Below, one piece after another: positions 35,013-43,608 of a DNA stretch of 64,000 nucleotides. Location of the stretch: contig QAMT01000013.1 in NCBI GenBank assembly GCA_003150755.1, positions 211,382 to 275,381 on the forward strand. Direction: 5' to 3'. Under the pieces are notes generated by a model. The model was not told where the DNA came from and did no database searches. It saw nothing but the letters and a program-made list of their open reading frames with translations. How positions within the stretch are numbered: the first letter of the stretch is position 1; each line of letters begins with the position of its first letter. Source of the DNA: Phascolarctobacterium sp. Lineage in GTDB: Bacteria; Bacillota; Negativicutes; Acidaminococcales; Acidaminococcaceae. A program made the translations under genes and the position numbers.

Positions 35013-35988
35013 GTTTTTTCTCCCGTTTGTGCTTTTCCTTTTCGTACTCCTCATACGCGCGGATTACCGCACCGACAATTTCGTGGCGCACAACGTCGCT
35101 TTCGCCAAAATTTACTATGCCGATGCCCGGCGTGTTGCGCAAAACATAAGCCGCCTGCTTCAAGCCGCTTTTTTTGCCGCCCGGCAGGTCAATCTGCGTT
35201 ACATCGCCCGTAATTACCATTTTCGAGCCAAAGCCAAAGCGCGTTAAAAACATCTTCATCTGCTCCGGCGTAGTGTTCTGCGCTTCGTCCAGAATAATAA
35301 ACGCCTCGTTCAGCGTGCGTCCGCGCATATAAGCCAGCGGCGCAACCTCAATCGTGCCGCGGGTAATATATTTCTGAAAGGTTTCGTTGCCCAGCATATC
35401 ATAAAGCGCGTCATACAGCGGGCGCAGGTACGGGTCAACCTTATCCTGCATATCGCCCGGCAGAAAGCCCAGCTTCTCGCCGGCTTCCACCGCAGGGCGC
35501 GTCAGAATAATGCGCTCAACCTCTTTGTTTTTCAGCGCCTTAACCGCAAGCGCAACCGCCAGATACGTTTTGCCCGTGCCCGCAGGGCCAATGCCTATGC
35601 TAATCGCATTACGGCGGATAGCGTCGATATAGTTCCACTGCCCCAGCGTTTTAGCCTTAACCTGCCTGCCGCGGCGCGTAACAATAATCGTATCGGCATA
35701 CATGCGGTGCAGCGCGTCAAGCTGCGCTTCGGCAATCATGCGGATGCTGTAACGCACATCATGCGTCGTTATCGCAGCTCCCTGACGCTCTAAAAACAGC
35801 AGTTCCTTAAACAGGCTCTCAAGCTGCTTAACCTCGTTCTCATCGCCGCTAAAAGCAATCGTGTTGCCGCGCGCCACAATCTTAGCGTCATAGCAATCCT
35901 GAATCACACGCAAAAGCTCATCATTGCGCCCCAAAATCGCCAGCATCTCCTGCTGGTCAGCTACTTCAATCAAGCCGTCGCTATGCAT
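34990..35988 (-). CDS. phoH: PhoH family ATPase/RNA helicase-like protein
   Basis: 332 residues. N-terminal KH-like part (about 1-110), then the PhoH ATPase: GPAGTGKTYLAVALA (Walker A), AFIILDEAQNTTPEQMKMFLTR (Walker B) and MVITGDVTQIDLP. Linked to RNA metabolism and found next to ybeY in most Bacillota. Start ATG with AAAGGAG upstream. Confidence 0.94.
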   Translation of the reverse strand: MHSDGLIEVADQQEMLAILGRNDELLRVIQDCYDAKIVARGNTIAFSGDENEVKQLESLFKELLFLERQGAAITTHDVRYSIRMIAEAQLDALHRMYADTIIVTRRGRQVKAKTLGQWNYIDAIRRNAISIGIGPAGTGKTYLAVALAVKALKNKEVERIILTRPAVEAGEKLGFLPGDMQDKVDPYLRPLYDALYDMLGNETFQKYITRGTIEVAPLAYMRGRTLNEAFIILDEAQNTTPEQMKMFLTRFGFGSKMVITGDVTQIDLPGGKKSGLKQAAYVLRNTPGIGIVNFGESDVVRHEIVGAVIRAYEEYEKEKHKREKKHADNIGK

Positions 35989-36003
35989 TAAACGCTCCTT
36001 TCA

Positions 36004-36552
36004 TCACTCTTTTATCGTAATCTTTTCAATAACAACGTCTTTCAGCGGCCTGTCGTTGGCATCAGTCGCCACATGGCCGATTTTATAAACAACATCCATG
36101 CCCTTGGTTACCTTGCCAAACACAGCATGCTTGCCGTCCAGCCACGGGCAATCGCGCAGCGTAATAAAAAACTGGCTGCCGCCCGTATTAGGCCCTGCAT
36201 TAGCCATCGAAAGCACGCCCGGGCCGTCATGCAAAAGCTTGCTGCTGAACTCATCCTTAATCGTATAGCCGGGGCCGCCCATGCCCGTACCGGTAGGGTC
36301 GCCGCCCTGAATCATGAAATTATCAATAACACGATGAAAAATAACGCCGTTGTAAAAACCCTTGTTGGCAAGGTCAATAAAATTTTTGCAGGTATTCGGT
36401 GCTAAATCAGTCGCCAGCGCAATCTCAAAATTGCCCATATTGGTTTCAAACACCGCAGTAGCAGGCGGCAGTTTTTCTGCCTCCGGCTCGCTGCCGCAAG
36501 CACTTACAGCAAAACTGCACAAAAGCATTATCATCAACAACAGTTTTTTCAA
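36004..36552 (-). CDS. Peptidyl-prolyl cis-trans isomerase, cyclophilin-type lipoprotein
   Basis: About 182 residues. N-terminal signal KKLLLMIMLLCSFAVSAC with a lipobox (VSAC), so the mature protein is probably lipid-anchored in the envelope. Cyclophilin core: FHRVIDNFMIQGGDPTGTG and GPNTGGSQFFITL hold the catalytic Arg and Gln/Phe residues. It assists proline isomerisation during folding outside the cytoplasm. TTG 36552 is preferred, with GGAGGG 7 nt upstream; the frame extends further only by reading through that site. Confidence 0.9.
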   Translation of the reverse strand: MKKLLLMIMLLCSFAVSACGSEPEAEKLPPATAVFETNMGNFEIALATDLAPNTCKNFIDLANKGFYNGVIFHRVIDNFMIQGGDPTGTGMGGPGYTIKDEFSSKLLHDGPGVLSMANAGPNTGGSQFFITLRDCPWLDGKHAVFGKVTKGMDVVYKIGHVATDANDRPLKDVVIEKITIKE

Positions 36553-36620
36553 AACTATTCCCTCCATTTAAAATAGCGTATAAATATATTATACCTCTTT
36601 AAACTAACCCGCGTCAAAAA

Positions 36621-37367
36621 TTATAAATGTGCACGCAGCCAGGTAATAACCTCCTCAGCCGCCTTATTGCTGTGGTTGGTAAAACTGTGGTCTGCCCCAG
36701 GCACAATAACCAGCTTTTTAGGGCGTCCTGCAAATGCAAAACTGCGCTGTGCCTGGCTTACATCCACCGTTTTATCATTGCTGCCGTGAATTATCAAAAG
36801 CGGGCGCTTCTGCCACGCCCTCAGCATCTGCTGCAAATCATACTTGTCAAGGTCGCTCACAAAATCCGGTGTCAGCGTAATGCTGCCGCGCTCATCTTCC
36901 AAATCAAGCGTTTCGCCGCCCTTTAAACGGCTGTAATTCTCATCGCCCAGCGCATTTTTAAACGTAGCGTGCAAATCACTAGGCGTTGCCCACAAAGCAA
37001 GCCCCGCAATATCGCTGCGGCGCGATGCCGTAACAAGCGAAGCCGCGCCGCCCATACTGCGCCCCAGCAAAAACAAACGCGGATTATGATACTTTTTCTG
37101 CGCAAAATCCAAAACAGCCTCCATCTCCTCAATCTGATGCGAAAGAATCTGGCTGCCCGTAAAATTAAAACGCAAAACATTCACAAACATCGACGCCATC
37201 TGCGACAAATACGCCGCCCTGCCTCCGCCCTCCATACTGCCGCGGAAACCATGCGCCATTATAAGTAAATTATTCGGAGCCTCATCATCCTGGCAAGGCT
37301 GAAACTTAGCCTCCATATCGCCGTAAGGCCCGCTGATTTTTAAAGGTTCATCAAACTTAACTCTCAT
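36621..37367 (-). CDS. Alpha/beta hydrolase (serine aminopeptidase S33/esterase-like)
   Basis: 248 residues. MAHGFRGSMEGGG is the oxyanion-hole strand, LGRSMGGAAS the nucleophile elbow (GxSxG), and PGADHSFTNHS provides the catalytic His; the acid is probably Asp near LLIIHGSNDKTVDV. Cytoplasmic, no signal peptide. Substrate unknown; relatives are called alpha/beta fold hydrolase or feruloyl-esterase-like. AAGGA lies upstream of ATG 37367. Confidence 0.85.
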   Translation of the reverse strand: MRVKFDEPLKISGPYGDMEAKFQPCQDDEAPNNLLIMAHGFRGSMEGGGRAAYLSQMASMFVNVLRFNFTGSQILSHQIEEMEAVLDFAQKKYHNPRLFLLGRSMGGAASLVTASRRSDIAGLALWATPSDLHATFKNALGDENYSRLKGGETLDLEDERGSITLTPDFVSDLDKYDLQQMLRAWQKRPLLIIHGSNDKTVDVSQAQRSFAFAGRPKKLVIVPGADHSFTNHSNKAAEEVITWLRAHL

Positions 37368-37583
37368 TGCACAATCCTTCTTTTATGTTGTTATGCTTAT
37401 ATTATATCAAAATAAGCTAAAAATAAAAAACAAAAATATTTTACAACAGCACTCAAAAACTAAACTAAATTTAACACCGCCGCCCATTTGAGCTTGCGCG
37501 GATAAAATTAAACGCCCAGGCTTTATATTTGCCGCCAAAACTTTACCGCAGCAGAGCAAACACAGCGCCTAAAATAAAATTTG

Positions 37584-37612
37584 TTGACAAACCATTGCCG
37601 CCGTGGTAATAT
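37584..37612 (+). promoter_or_regulatory. tRNA-Leu promoter
   Basis: TTGACA (37584-37589), 17-nt spacer, TAATAT (37607-37612), about 35 bp before the tRNA. Confidence 0.8.
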
Positions 37613-37647
37613 TATTATTGTTCCGTGATAAACGCGGATAAAAACGT

Positions 37648-37735
37648 GCCGAAGTGGCGGAATTGGCAGACGCACTTGACTCAAAATCAAGCGTGGTTAC
37701 CCCACGTGCCGGTTCGAGTCCGGCCTTCGGCACCA
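37648..37735 (+). tRNA. tRNA-Leu (anticodon CAA)
   Basis: 88 nt with encoded CCA. Acceptor stem GCCGAAG/CTTCGGC, D-arm GCGGAATTGGCAGAC, anticodon stem CTTGA/TCAAG around loop CTCAAAA (anticodon CAA), a long variable arm CGTGG...CCACG as in class II tRNAs, and T-arm GCCGGTTCGAGTCCGGC. It reads UUG codons. Its last 10 nt start a 58-bp direct repeat whose second copy lies at 39165. Confidence 0.97.
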
Positions 37736-37749
37736 AAATTTGAAATTGT

Positions 37750-37779
37750 AAGCTTCCGAGAATACCGGAAGCTTTTTTG
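37750..37779 (+). terminator. Terminator of tRNA-Leu
   Basis: Stem AAGCTTCCG/CGGAAGCTT with a T-run. Lies inside direct repeat copy 1. Confidence 0.85.
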
Positions 37780-37803
37780 TTTATTTACTTACACCACGCC
37801 TAT

Positions 37804-37843
37804 AATCATGACCACCCGTCAAACTGATGGTCATGATTTTTTC
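37804..37843 (+). terminator. Second terminator after tRNA-Leu
   Basis: 11-bp stem AATCATGACCA/TGGTCATGATT followed by Ts. Confidence 0.75.
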
Positions 37844-37867
37844 ATCTCATTTATATTTAAATTTTTC

Positions 37868-37898
37868 AAAGTTTTGCGGTTTATAATCGCAAAACTTT
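37868..37898. repeat. Inverted repeat upstream of the second DUF4143 ATPase
   Basis: Perfect 11-bp inverted repeat AAAGTTTTGCG/CGCAAAACTTT with 9-nt loop, followed by T-rich sequence; terminator or operator. A TATAAT-like -10 lies about 20 bp further downstream (37920-37925). Confidence 0.5.
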
Positions 37899-37949
37899 TG
37901 TGTTTTTATTATTTTTGCGATATAATAATATATGTAGGAGGTAATTACT

Positions 37950-39161
37950 ATGATTGAAAGACCCATGTATATTGATAGAATATCACCTTATATAGACACA
38001 CCGTTTGTAAAAATACTTACAGGTGTACGCCGTTGCGGTAAATCAACTATTTTAAAAATGATTATGCAAAAATTGCAAAAAGAACATAATGTTCCGGCTG
38101 AAAATATCCTTTCATATCGTTTTGATTCTATGGAATATGAAGATATGACAGCAAAAGAAATGTTTAATCTCATAAAATCAAAACTCCAACATTCAGGAAA
38201 AACATATCTGTTTTTAGACGAAGTACAGGAAATAAACGGTTGGGAAAAATTAATAAATTCTTTAGCTTCAGATTTTGATACTGATATTTATATTACCGGT
38301 TCTAACTCCAGAATGATGTCATCAGAAATATCTACTTATTTAACCGGCCGTTATATTACATTTCACATTTATACTCTATCTTTTGCTGAATACCTAACAT
38401 TTAAACAGCAATATACAAACATTGATAACCAACATGCAGAACTCGTTAATTATGTCCGTTACGGAGGATTTCCGGCTACTTGCTTAAAAAATTTTACCCA
38501 GGATGAAATCTACACTATAGTACGCGACATATATAATTCTACAATCTTCTCAGATATTGTCAGGAGAAACCAAATACGCAAAATAGATCAGTTGGAAAGA
38601 GTAGTGAAATATACTTTTAATAATATCGGCAATACATTCTCGGCAAAATCTATTTCAGATTATTTAAAATCTGAAAAACGTTCATTGGATAATGAAACTG
38701 TGTATAATTATCTTGATAAACTTTGTAAAGCATATCTGTTGCACAGATGCTCCCGTTATGACCTGCAAGGCAAAGAAATTTTAAAAGTACAGGAAAAATT
38801 TTTCTTAGCCGATACTTCCTTAAGGTACAGCGTACTTGGTTATACACCTGATTCTGTAGCTTCAAGCCTTGAAAATATTGTATACCTTGAATTAAAGCGC
38901 CGCGGCTACGATGTTTATGTAGGCAAAATTGGTAGCGCTGAAATTGATTTTGTAGCCCAAAAGCAAAATGATAAACTTTATGTGCAGGTAACGCAAGAAA
39001 TTGCCTCTGATAAAACAGAAATGCGTGAATACCAGCGTTTGCTTGATATTAAAGATAATTACCCAAAATATGTATTACGAACTGACGAATTTGCCAGCGG
39101 CAACTATGAAGGCATTAAAACCATGCACATTGCAGACTTTTTATTGAGCAACGAGTATTAG
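37950..39161 (+). CDS. ATP-binding protein, AAA_14/DUF4143 family (island gene)
   Basis: 403 residues. Walker A GVRRCGKSTILKMI, Walker B YLFLDEVQEINGWE and DIYITGSNSRMMSSEISTYLTGRY, then the DUF4143 domain with SAEIDFVAQ, an E-x-D-F pattern typical of the C-terminal nuclease-like fold. Function unknown in the family. AGGAGG lies 8 nt upstream of the ATG. It is the only gene between the 58-bp repeats, and its stop ends 3 bp before the second repeat. It belongs to a different subtype from the ATPase at 1059-2288, by differing N-termini and Walker regions. Confidence 0.82.
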   Translation: MIERPMYIDRISPYIDTPFVKILTGVRRCGKSTILKMIMQKLQKEHNVPAENILSYRFDSMEYEDMTAKEMFNLIKSKLQHSGKTYLFLDEVQEINGWEKLINSLASDFDTDIYITGSNSRMMSSEISTYLTGRYITFHIYTLSFAEYLTFKQQYTNIDNQHAELVNYVRYGGFPATCLKNFTQDEIYTIVRDIYNSTIFSDIVRRNQIRKIDQLERVVKYTFNNIGNTFSAKSISDYLKSEKRSLDNETVYNYLDKLCKAYLLHRCSRYDLQGKEILKVQEKFFLADTSLRYSVLGYTPDSVASSLENIVYLELKRRGYDVYVGKIGSAEIDFVAQKQNDKLYVQVTQEIASDKTEMREYQRLLDIKDNYPKYVLRTDEFASGNYEGIKTMHIADFLLSNEY

Positions 39162-39243
39162 GATTTCGGCACCAAAGTTTTAAATTGTAAGCTTCCGAGA
39201 ATACCGGAAGCTTTTTTGTTTACCATTACACCTTATAACGCAC

Positions 39244-39271
39244 AAAAGCAGCCCGCAAAGGCTGCTTTTAT
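39244..39271. terminator. Hairpin terminator after the island
   Basis: AAAAGCAGCC/GGCTGCTTTT stem followed by TATTTT on the plus strand. Confidence 0.65.
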
Positions 39272-39279
39272 TTTAAACA

Positions 39280-39310
39280 AAAATGAGATAGCCAATTACT
39301 GACTATCTCG
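39280..39310 (-). terminator. Terminator after the 102-residue gene
   Basis: GAGATAG/CTATCTC stem (39285-39291, 39303-39309) with T-run on the minus strand. The 25-nt unit matches 39700-39724 at 22 positions. Confidence 0.7.
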
Positions 39311-39316
39311 CAAATT

Positions 39317-39625
39317 TTATTCTTCCATTGTGCGCAGCTTATTTTTGGCAATAGCAAAATTCATATCTGCTGCCGCCTCAAAAAACTTTTTAGCCCACTC
39401 TTCATCTTCATTCTCCAGAATGCAGCCAAAATCATACAAACCTTTAGCGTCGCCCGCCTTTTGCAGCTTATCAAAAAGCGCCGTCAGCACATCGTCAGAA
39501 TAACCCGCCGCTTCTTTCTCCTCTTCATCTTCATCATAACTATCGGCAAACACTTCATCATAAATGCCCTTTGCCAAAAGCCCACCAATAAAACTGCCTA
39601 CTGCCCATGCAACCGGAAATGCCAT
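39317..39625 (-). CDS. Hypothetical protein, small acidic, possible membrane anchor
   Basis: 102 residues from ATG 39625, which has AAGGAG 9 nt upstream; a frame extending to 39748 lacks a site. The N-terminus FPVAWAVGSFIGGLLAKGIYDEVFA could be one short transmembrane or amphipathic helix. Then a very acidic stretch (YDEDEEEKEA) and a helical C-terminal part (FGCILENEDEEWAKKFFEAAADMNFAIAKNKL) that resembles a single Sel1/TPR-like repeat. No function is recognised. It sits between two near-identical terminator hairpins. Confidence 0.65.
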   Translation of the reverse strand: MAFPVAWAVGSFIGGLLAKGIYDEVFADSYDEDEEEKEAAGYSDDVLTALFDKLQKAGDAKGLYDFGCILENEDEEWAKKFFEAAADMNFAIAKNKLRTMEE

Positions 39626-39698
39626 AATTACCAACTCCTTAAAAATTTTATTACGGATTAAACATCTAACCTTGCTTCCGTACTTATAGTATAAAAAA

Positions 39699-39725
39699 CG
39701 AGATAGCCAAATATTGGCTATCTCG
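39699..39725 (-). terminator. Palindromic terminator after the CbxX-type gene
   Basis: Perfect 27-nt palindrome with core TAGCCAAATATTGGCTA, followed by TTTTTT on the minus strand. The core also resembles the palindrome in the WYL-gene promoter (44627-44643). Confidence 0.75.
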
Positions 39726-39774
39726 GAGAAATTAATTAACTTATTCAAATTATTGTTCTTGAATTGTCATTTAT

Positions 39775-40875
39775 TTATCTGTTTAGAAAATCATCATTAA
39801 TTATAAGTTCTAAATCATCTTTTGTTGGATTTGAAAGATTTGCTACTCTTCTGGCATGGCTCATAACTAAATCATCAAAAATATTTCTTACCAATCTACC
39901 ATTAGCAAAATTTTCATCCTTTTTTTGTACGCACTCTGTCAAATATTCTTTTATAGATTCTTTTGCTTTAGGTTCAATAATGTAATCATTTTCTACGCAC
40001 ATAGCATCAAGTATCTTTTCTAATTCTTCCACATCATAATCCGGAAACTCAATAAATGTATTAAAACGAGATTTTAAGCCAGGATTTGATTCAAAAAACT
40101 TTTTCATTGGTTCTGTATACCCAGCAACAATAACAACCAAATCATTCCTATAATCTTCTAAAGCTTTTGTTAATTCAGTCAAACATTCTCTGCCATATGA
40201 ATCACTATGCTCATTTTCAGTAATACTATATGCTTCATCAATAAAAAGAACTCCGCCTTTAGCCTGTTCAATAACACGCTTAACCTTCAGCGCCGTTTGA
40301 CCTTGATAGCCAGCAATCAAATCCGTTCTCGAAACTTCAATAAAATGACCTTTCGAAAGCAGCCCTAATTGCTTATAAATATGACCAACAATACGGGCAA
40401 CCGTTGTCTTACCGGTTCCAGGGTTGCCCATGAACGCAAGATGAAGTGTATTTTTAGGCGAAAACAAATGATTATTTCTTCGTAATTTCTGAACTTTTTG
40501 ATAAGATATTAAATCACTGACTTTAGCTTTCACAGTTTTTAATCCAACTAATGAATTTAAATCTATCAACAGTTCTTCTAGAGATCTTTTATCTTCATTT
40601 ATTTTACTATCTATATTAAAAAGATTTTGTAAATGAATATAGCCATAATATTCTAATAAATTAGAATGAACTAATTGTGCTAATTTTTTTATATCATTAT
40701 TATAATTACTATTTACTATAATATTCGAAATTGTGATCAACAGCCATTTAATTGCTTCTGCATTGTTATTTTCAACTATTGATAATACAGATTTATTAAT
40801 CCTATCAAATGAATTTGTAATTAAATCTAATTTTAATGCATTATTAATTAATTCGTTTTTATATCTTTCCTTCAT
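39775..40875 (-). CDS. AAA+ ATPase, CbxX/CfxQ (SpoVK/EccA-like) family
   Basis: 366 residues. An AT-rich, helical N-terminal 100 residues of no known family, then the CbxX module: LVGLKTVKAKVSDLI, Walker A GNPGTGKTT (150-158), pore-loop-like AGYQGQTALKV (188-198), Walker B VLFIDEAY (209-216), sensor IVAGY, and SNPGLKSRF with the arginine finger. Family members are hexameric remodelers such as rubisco activase CbbX and EccA of type VII secretion. It begins 2 nt after the coiled-coil gene and ends the four-gene cassette; a remodeler or motor for the other two products is the simplest inference. Confidence 0.82.
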   Translation of the reverse strand: MKERYKNELINNALKLDLITNSFDRINKSVLSIVENNNAEAIKWLLITISNIIVNSNYNNDIKKLAQLVHSNLLEYYGYIHLQNLFNIDSKINEDKRSLEELLIDLNSLVGLKTVKAKVSDLISYQKVQKLRRNNHLFSPKNTLHLAFMGNPGTGKTTVARIVGHIYKQLGLLSKGHFIEVSRTDLIAGYQGQTALKVKRVIEQAKGGVLFIDEAYSITENEHSDSYGRECLTELTKALEDYRNDLVVIVAGYTEPMKKFFESNPGLKSRFNTFIEFPDYDVEELEKILDAMCVENDYIIEPKAKESIKEYLTECVQKKDENFANGRLVRNIFDDLVMSHARRVANLSNPTKDDLELIINDDFLNR

Positions 40876-40877
40876 TT

Positions 40878-41930
40878 TTATCTTTGAAAAAGCATCATCA
40901 ATGTAACTAAAGATAATGCTAATGCACCTCCAGTAATTATTGTTAAATTCCTTAATTTATTTTGTAATTTTTGCAAAGTTATGTTATGTTCTTTTTGAAT
41001 ATTATTAATAACATTATCAAAATCCTGCTTGTCTTGTTTAATTGAACTATTAATATTATCTATTTCTTCTTTTAATTTAAAAATATTAGAAATTTGTTCT
41101 GTTTCATTTTTTTGAATAGTATCATTTAATTTTCTAAATTGCTTTTTTAATGCTTCATTTAAACTATTAATTGAAACATTAATATCATTTATAGTTTCTT
41201 CAAATTTTAAATTTCTAGAAGCTTGCTTTTTTTCATTTGACTCAAATTGATTAATAATTTCACTTATATCCATTTTTAATTTTTTTATTTGATTAATATT
41301 TTCTTCAGAGCGTTTCCAAATTTCATCTATATCTTTTAAATGTTTACATTTTGGTAATTTGGGCAATACAGCAAGCAACTCATTAATTTTTTTATTATAA
41401 ATTTCAAGAGTTTTATAAATATAATCTAAATTAGCTGAAATATTTAAAAAATTCCCCTTATCATCACAAACTGCTTTTTTTATATCTGCAATTTTAAAAG
41501 CATCTATTTTTTCTTTAAATATTTTTAGTATTTGAATTACTTCTTGCTGATGATTAATAATCCTATTAATTTTTTCCTGTTCTTTTGCTATAACATCACT
41601 AGTTTCCTCTAATCCTTTCATATTTATTAAAATTGCATTAATATATTCTTTATCTAGCAAATCAAAAGCTTTATAGACCTCATTAAATTCTTGAATAGCT
41701 TTAATATTGTTTGCATTCAAATTCCTTAAATGTTCTTGTATTACTCTAATTCTATTATTAAATTCACTGCCCGTAACATTATGGTCTGTATCAAAAAGTT
41801 CACCAAAGAACGAATCACCATTCCAACGTACAGTATTTATTTCTATTTCTGCAGGTACTTGTTTTGAAAATTCTTTAATCCTATTTTTTGCATCATCAAA
41901 ATTATGTTTCTTTATAATAGCCTTTTGCAC
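40878..41930 (-). CDS. Hypothetical coiled-coil protein with C-terminal membrane anchor
   Basis: About 350 residues of nearly continuous heptad-rich helix (for example FNEVYKAFDLLDKEYINAIL and EEIDNINSSIKQDKQDFDNV), ending in one hydrophobic segment LTIITGGALALSLVTLMMLF and two residues. This is a tail-anchored topology with a long cytoplasmic coiled coil. No catalytic motif is visible. GTG 41930 is preferred: AAGGAG, inside the end of the upstream gene, is 8 nt away; the frame also opens at a GTG at 41939. Sandwiched between an HNH-like membrane protein and an AAA+ ATPase, it may be a scaffold or sensor. Unrecognised family. Confidence 0.65.
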   Translation of the reverse strand: MQKAIIKKHNFDDAKNRIKEFSKQVPAEIEINTVRWNGDSFFGELFDTDHNVTGSEFNNRIRVIQEHLRNLNANNIKAIQEFNEVYKAFDLLDKEYINAILINMKGLEETSDVIAKEQEKINRIINHQQEVIQILKIFKEKIDAFKIADIKKAVCDDKGNFLNISANLDYIYKTLEIYNKKINELLAVLPKLPKCKHLKDIDEIWKRSEENINQIKKLKMDISEIINQFESNEKKQASRNLKFEETINDINVSINSLNEALKKQFRKLNDTIQKNETEQISNIFKLKEEIDNINSSIKQDKQDFDNVINNIQKEHNITLQKLQNKLRNLTIITGGALALSLVTLMMLFQR

Positions 41931-41932
41931 AT

Positions 41933-43585
41933 TTACCACTCCTTAATTATCTTTAAAAATGAATCTGTCTCAGTCTCAATTTTATCCAAACTTTCTTGTC
42001 CATATTTATCATTATTTAAATTTTTTTCAATATTTTCCAAACTATTATTTATTTGACTATAAGCATAATTATGACGTTCATTTATATTATTATTGGTATT
42101 ATTTTTTGTTTGAAACATTTTCCCTTCAGAAACTTCATAAAGTTGTCTCTGTGCAATTAATATATTATTATTTCTTTCTGATATCCTTTCTAAAATTTCT
42201 CTTTTCTGCTTTTTAGCTATAAATTTATCAATTAAATTCAAAGCTATAGCGCCAACAACACCACTAATAACGCTTGCCAAAAACATCCCTATTATATTAG
42301 CCAGTGTACCAATCATTGGTATCTGTATTTGCATACCTGGTACAGTAATTAAAAATTTTTCAAATACTTCACCGCCAAAAATAGCTCCTCCAGCCACCAT
42401 TCCAGCAACTATAATTTTACCAACTTGCGCCACTTTAATACTAAAAGGTTCATTTTTATGCTTTTCATCTCTTAAATATTTTATAGCTTCCCAAATTGTA
42501 GAAACGCCCTGCTTAATAAGACTTGCAAGTCTTTTAAACAAACTAACAATAGGCCCAAAAATTTCAGAAACAACAGTTCCGACAAAGCTTGTTGCACCAG
42601 TTTCTAAAAAGCTTGTTATTTTATTAAAGAAATTACGAATTGACTTTTTCATTTCTTCTAAAAAACTATTGAACGATTTAGCTTGAGATTTAAAAAAGCG
42701 AATCAAACCATTCATTATTTCCTTTAACAATGCAAATAGAGCCTCTATCGACATCTGTTTCAAAGCGTCAATTGAAGCTTTTTTACTAACTTGTTTTGTT
42801 ACACCAATTGCAATATCTTTATTAATAGCATTACGCGCTTTCTTATCAGCTTCTTTCATTCTTTCATCATCAGCATCAAGTTTATCCTGTAACCGTTTAT
42901 TATTTTTTTCTTTAGCGGCTTTTTTCTCAACGGGTGACATATTAGATTCATCTATTTTTTTATTAGCTCTCTTATTTTGTTCTTTTAAATCTTTTTCTCT
43001 CTGTTCCCTGTGTTCAAGGTATTCGTCAACACTTTTATCTTTTTTACTTTTATTGAGAGATTCGTTAGTAGGTTTTAAATTCTCTTTTTTATTTGCTAAT
43101 TCTTCTGTGCTTAAATTAGCTTGTTTTCTTCTCTGATTTTCAAATATTTCTTTTCTGGAAACCACATGATCTAAATTAGCTTTATCTTCTCTTTTTATTT
43201 TTTTCCCAGTATAAGCATCTTTTAAATTACCCGTTTGCTGTTTATTTTTCATTTCTTTATTAGCTTCTTTATATTTAGGATCCCGCATAACTCTATCCTT
43301 AACTTCATCGTACGTTTCGGGATGCTCGCGATCATATTTTTGAATTAAAGTTTCGTTAGTAATATCGAGGCCAATTTGATTAGCGAATTGTTTCCAAATT
43401 TCGTTAGAGATTACCTGTGTAAGAGCATCAGGATTACCAATCTTTTCTTTTTCTTCTTCTAAAAATTTATATGCTGATAAATCTTCTTCTAATTTTGCTT
43501 CAAGTTGCGCCTCCAATACATCAAAATCAAATTCTTCAATATTATCCACTTCATAAAGATTTTGTTTAGAATTCATCGTTTCCAT
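41933..43585 (-). CDS. HNH-nuclease-like protein with C-terminal transmembrane helices
   Basis: 550 residues. Domain order: acidic N-terminus (1-50); helical region; HNH-like block at about 123-185 with DAYTGKKI, NLDHVVSRKEIF (His140) and ENLKPTNESLNKSKKDKS, following the H...N...N/K layout of HNH endonucleases lacking zinc cysteines; Lys/Glu-rich coiled coil (185-260); amphipathic helices (280-375); two or three transmembrane segments (about 388-408 and 421-455); Asn-rich tail. AGGAAG lies before ATG 43585. No matching family is known to me. Membrane-tethered nuclease is inference; first gene after the WYL regulator, 23 bp away. Confidence 0.65.
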   Translation of the reverse strand: METMNSKQNLYEVDNIEEFDFDVLEAQLEAKLEEDLSAYKFLEEEKEKIGNPDALTQVISNEIWKQFANQIGLDITNETLIQKYDREHPETYDEVKDRVMRDPKYKEANKEMKNKQQTGNLKDAYTGKKIKREDKANLDHVVSRKEIFENQRRKQANLSTEELANKKENLKPTNESLNKSKKDKSVDEYLEHREQREKDLKEQNKRANKKIDESNMSPVEKKAAKEKNNKRLQDKLDADDERMKEADKKARNAINKDIAIGVTKQVSKKASIDALKQMSIEALFALLKEIMNGLIRFFKSQAKSFNSFLEEMKKSIRNFFNKITSFLETGATSFVGTVVSEIFGPIVSLFKRLASLIKQGVSTIWEAIKYLRDEKHKNEPFSIKVAQVGKIIVAGMVAGGAIFGGEVFEKFLITVPGMQIQIPMIGTLANIIGMFLASVISGVVGAIALNLIDKFIAKKQKREILERISERNNNILIAQRQLYEVSEGKMFQTKNNTNNNINERHNYAYSQINNSLENIEKNLNNDKYGQESLDKIETETDSFLKIIKEW

Positions 43586-43608
43586 GTTTTCTTCCTCTCT
43601 AAAATTTT

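Larger units (their letters stand above)
37726..39222. mobile_element. Putative 1.4-kb insertion at tRNA-Leu flanked by 58-bp direct repeats
   Basis: Repeat 37726-37783 (last 10 nt of the tRNA plus its terminator) recurs at 39165-39222 with two mismatches. Between them lie a second terminator, one ATPase gene and its promoter. This resembles attL/attR of an element inserted at a tRNA 3' end, but no integrase is present, so it may be a satellite, a decayed island, or a simple segmental duplication. Confidence 0.55.

Noticed and set aside
37784..39164. Integrase gene in the tRNA-Leu insert
   Set aside because: The only substantial frame is the DUF4143 ATPase; there is no tyrosine or serine recombinase motif.
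39165..39174. A second tRNA at the distal repeat
   Set aside because: Only the last 10 nt of tRNA-Leu are present; no tRNA fold upstream of it.
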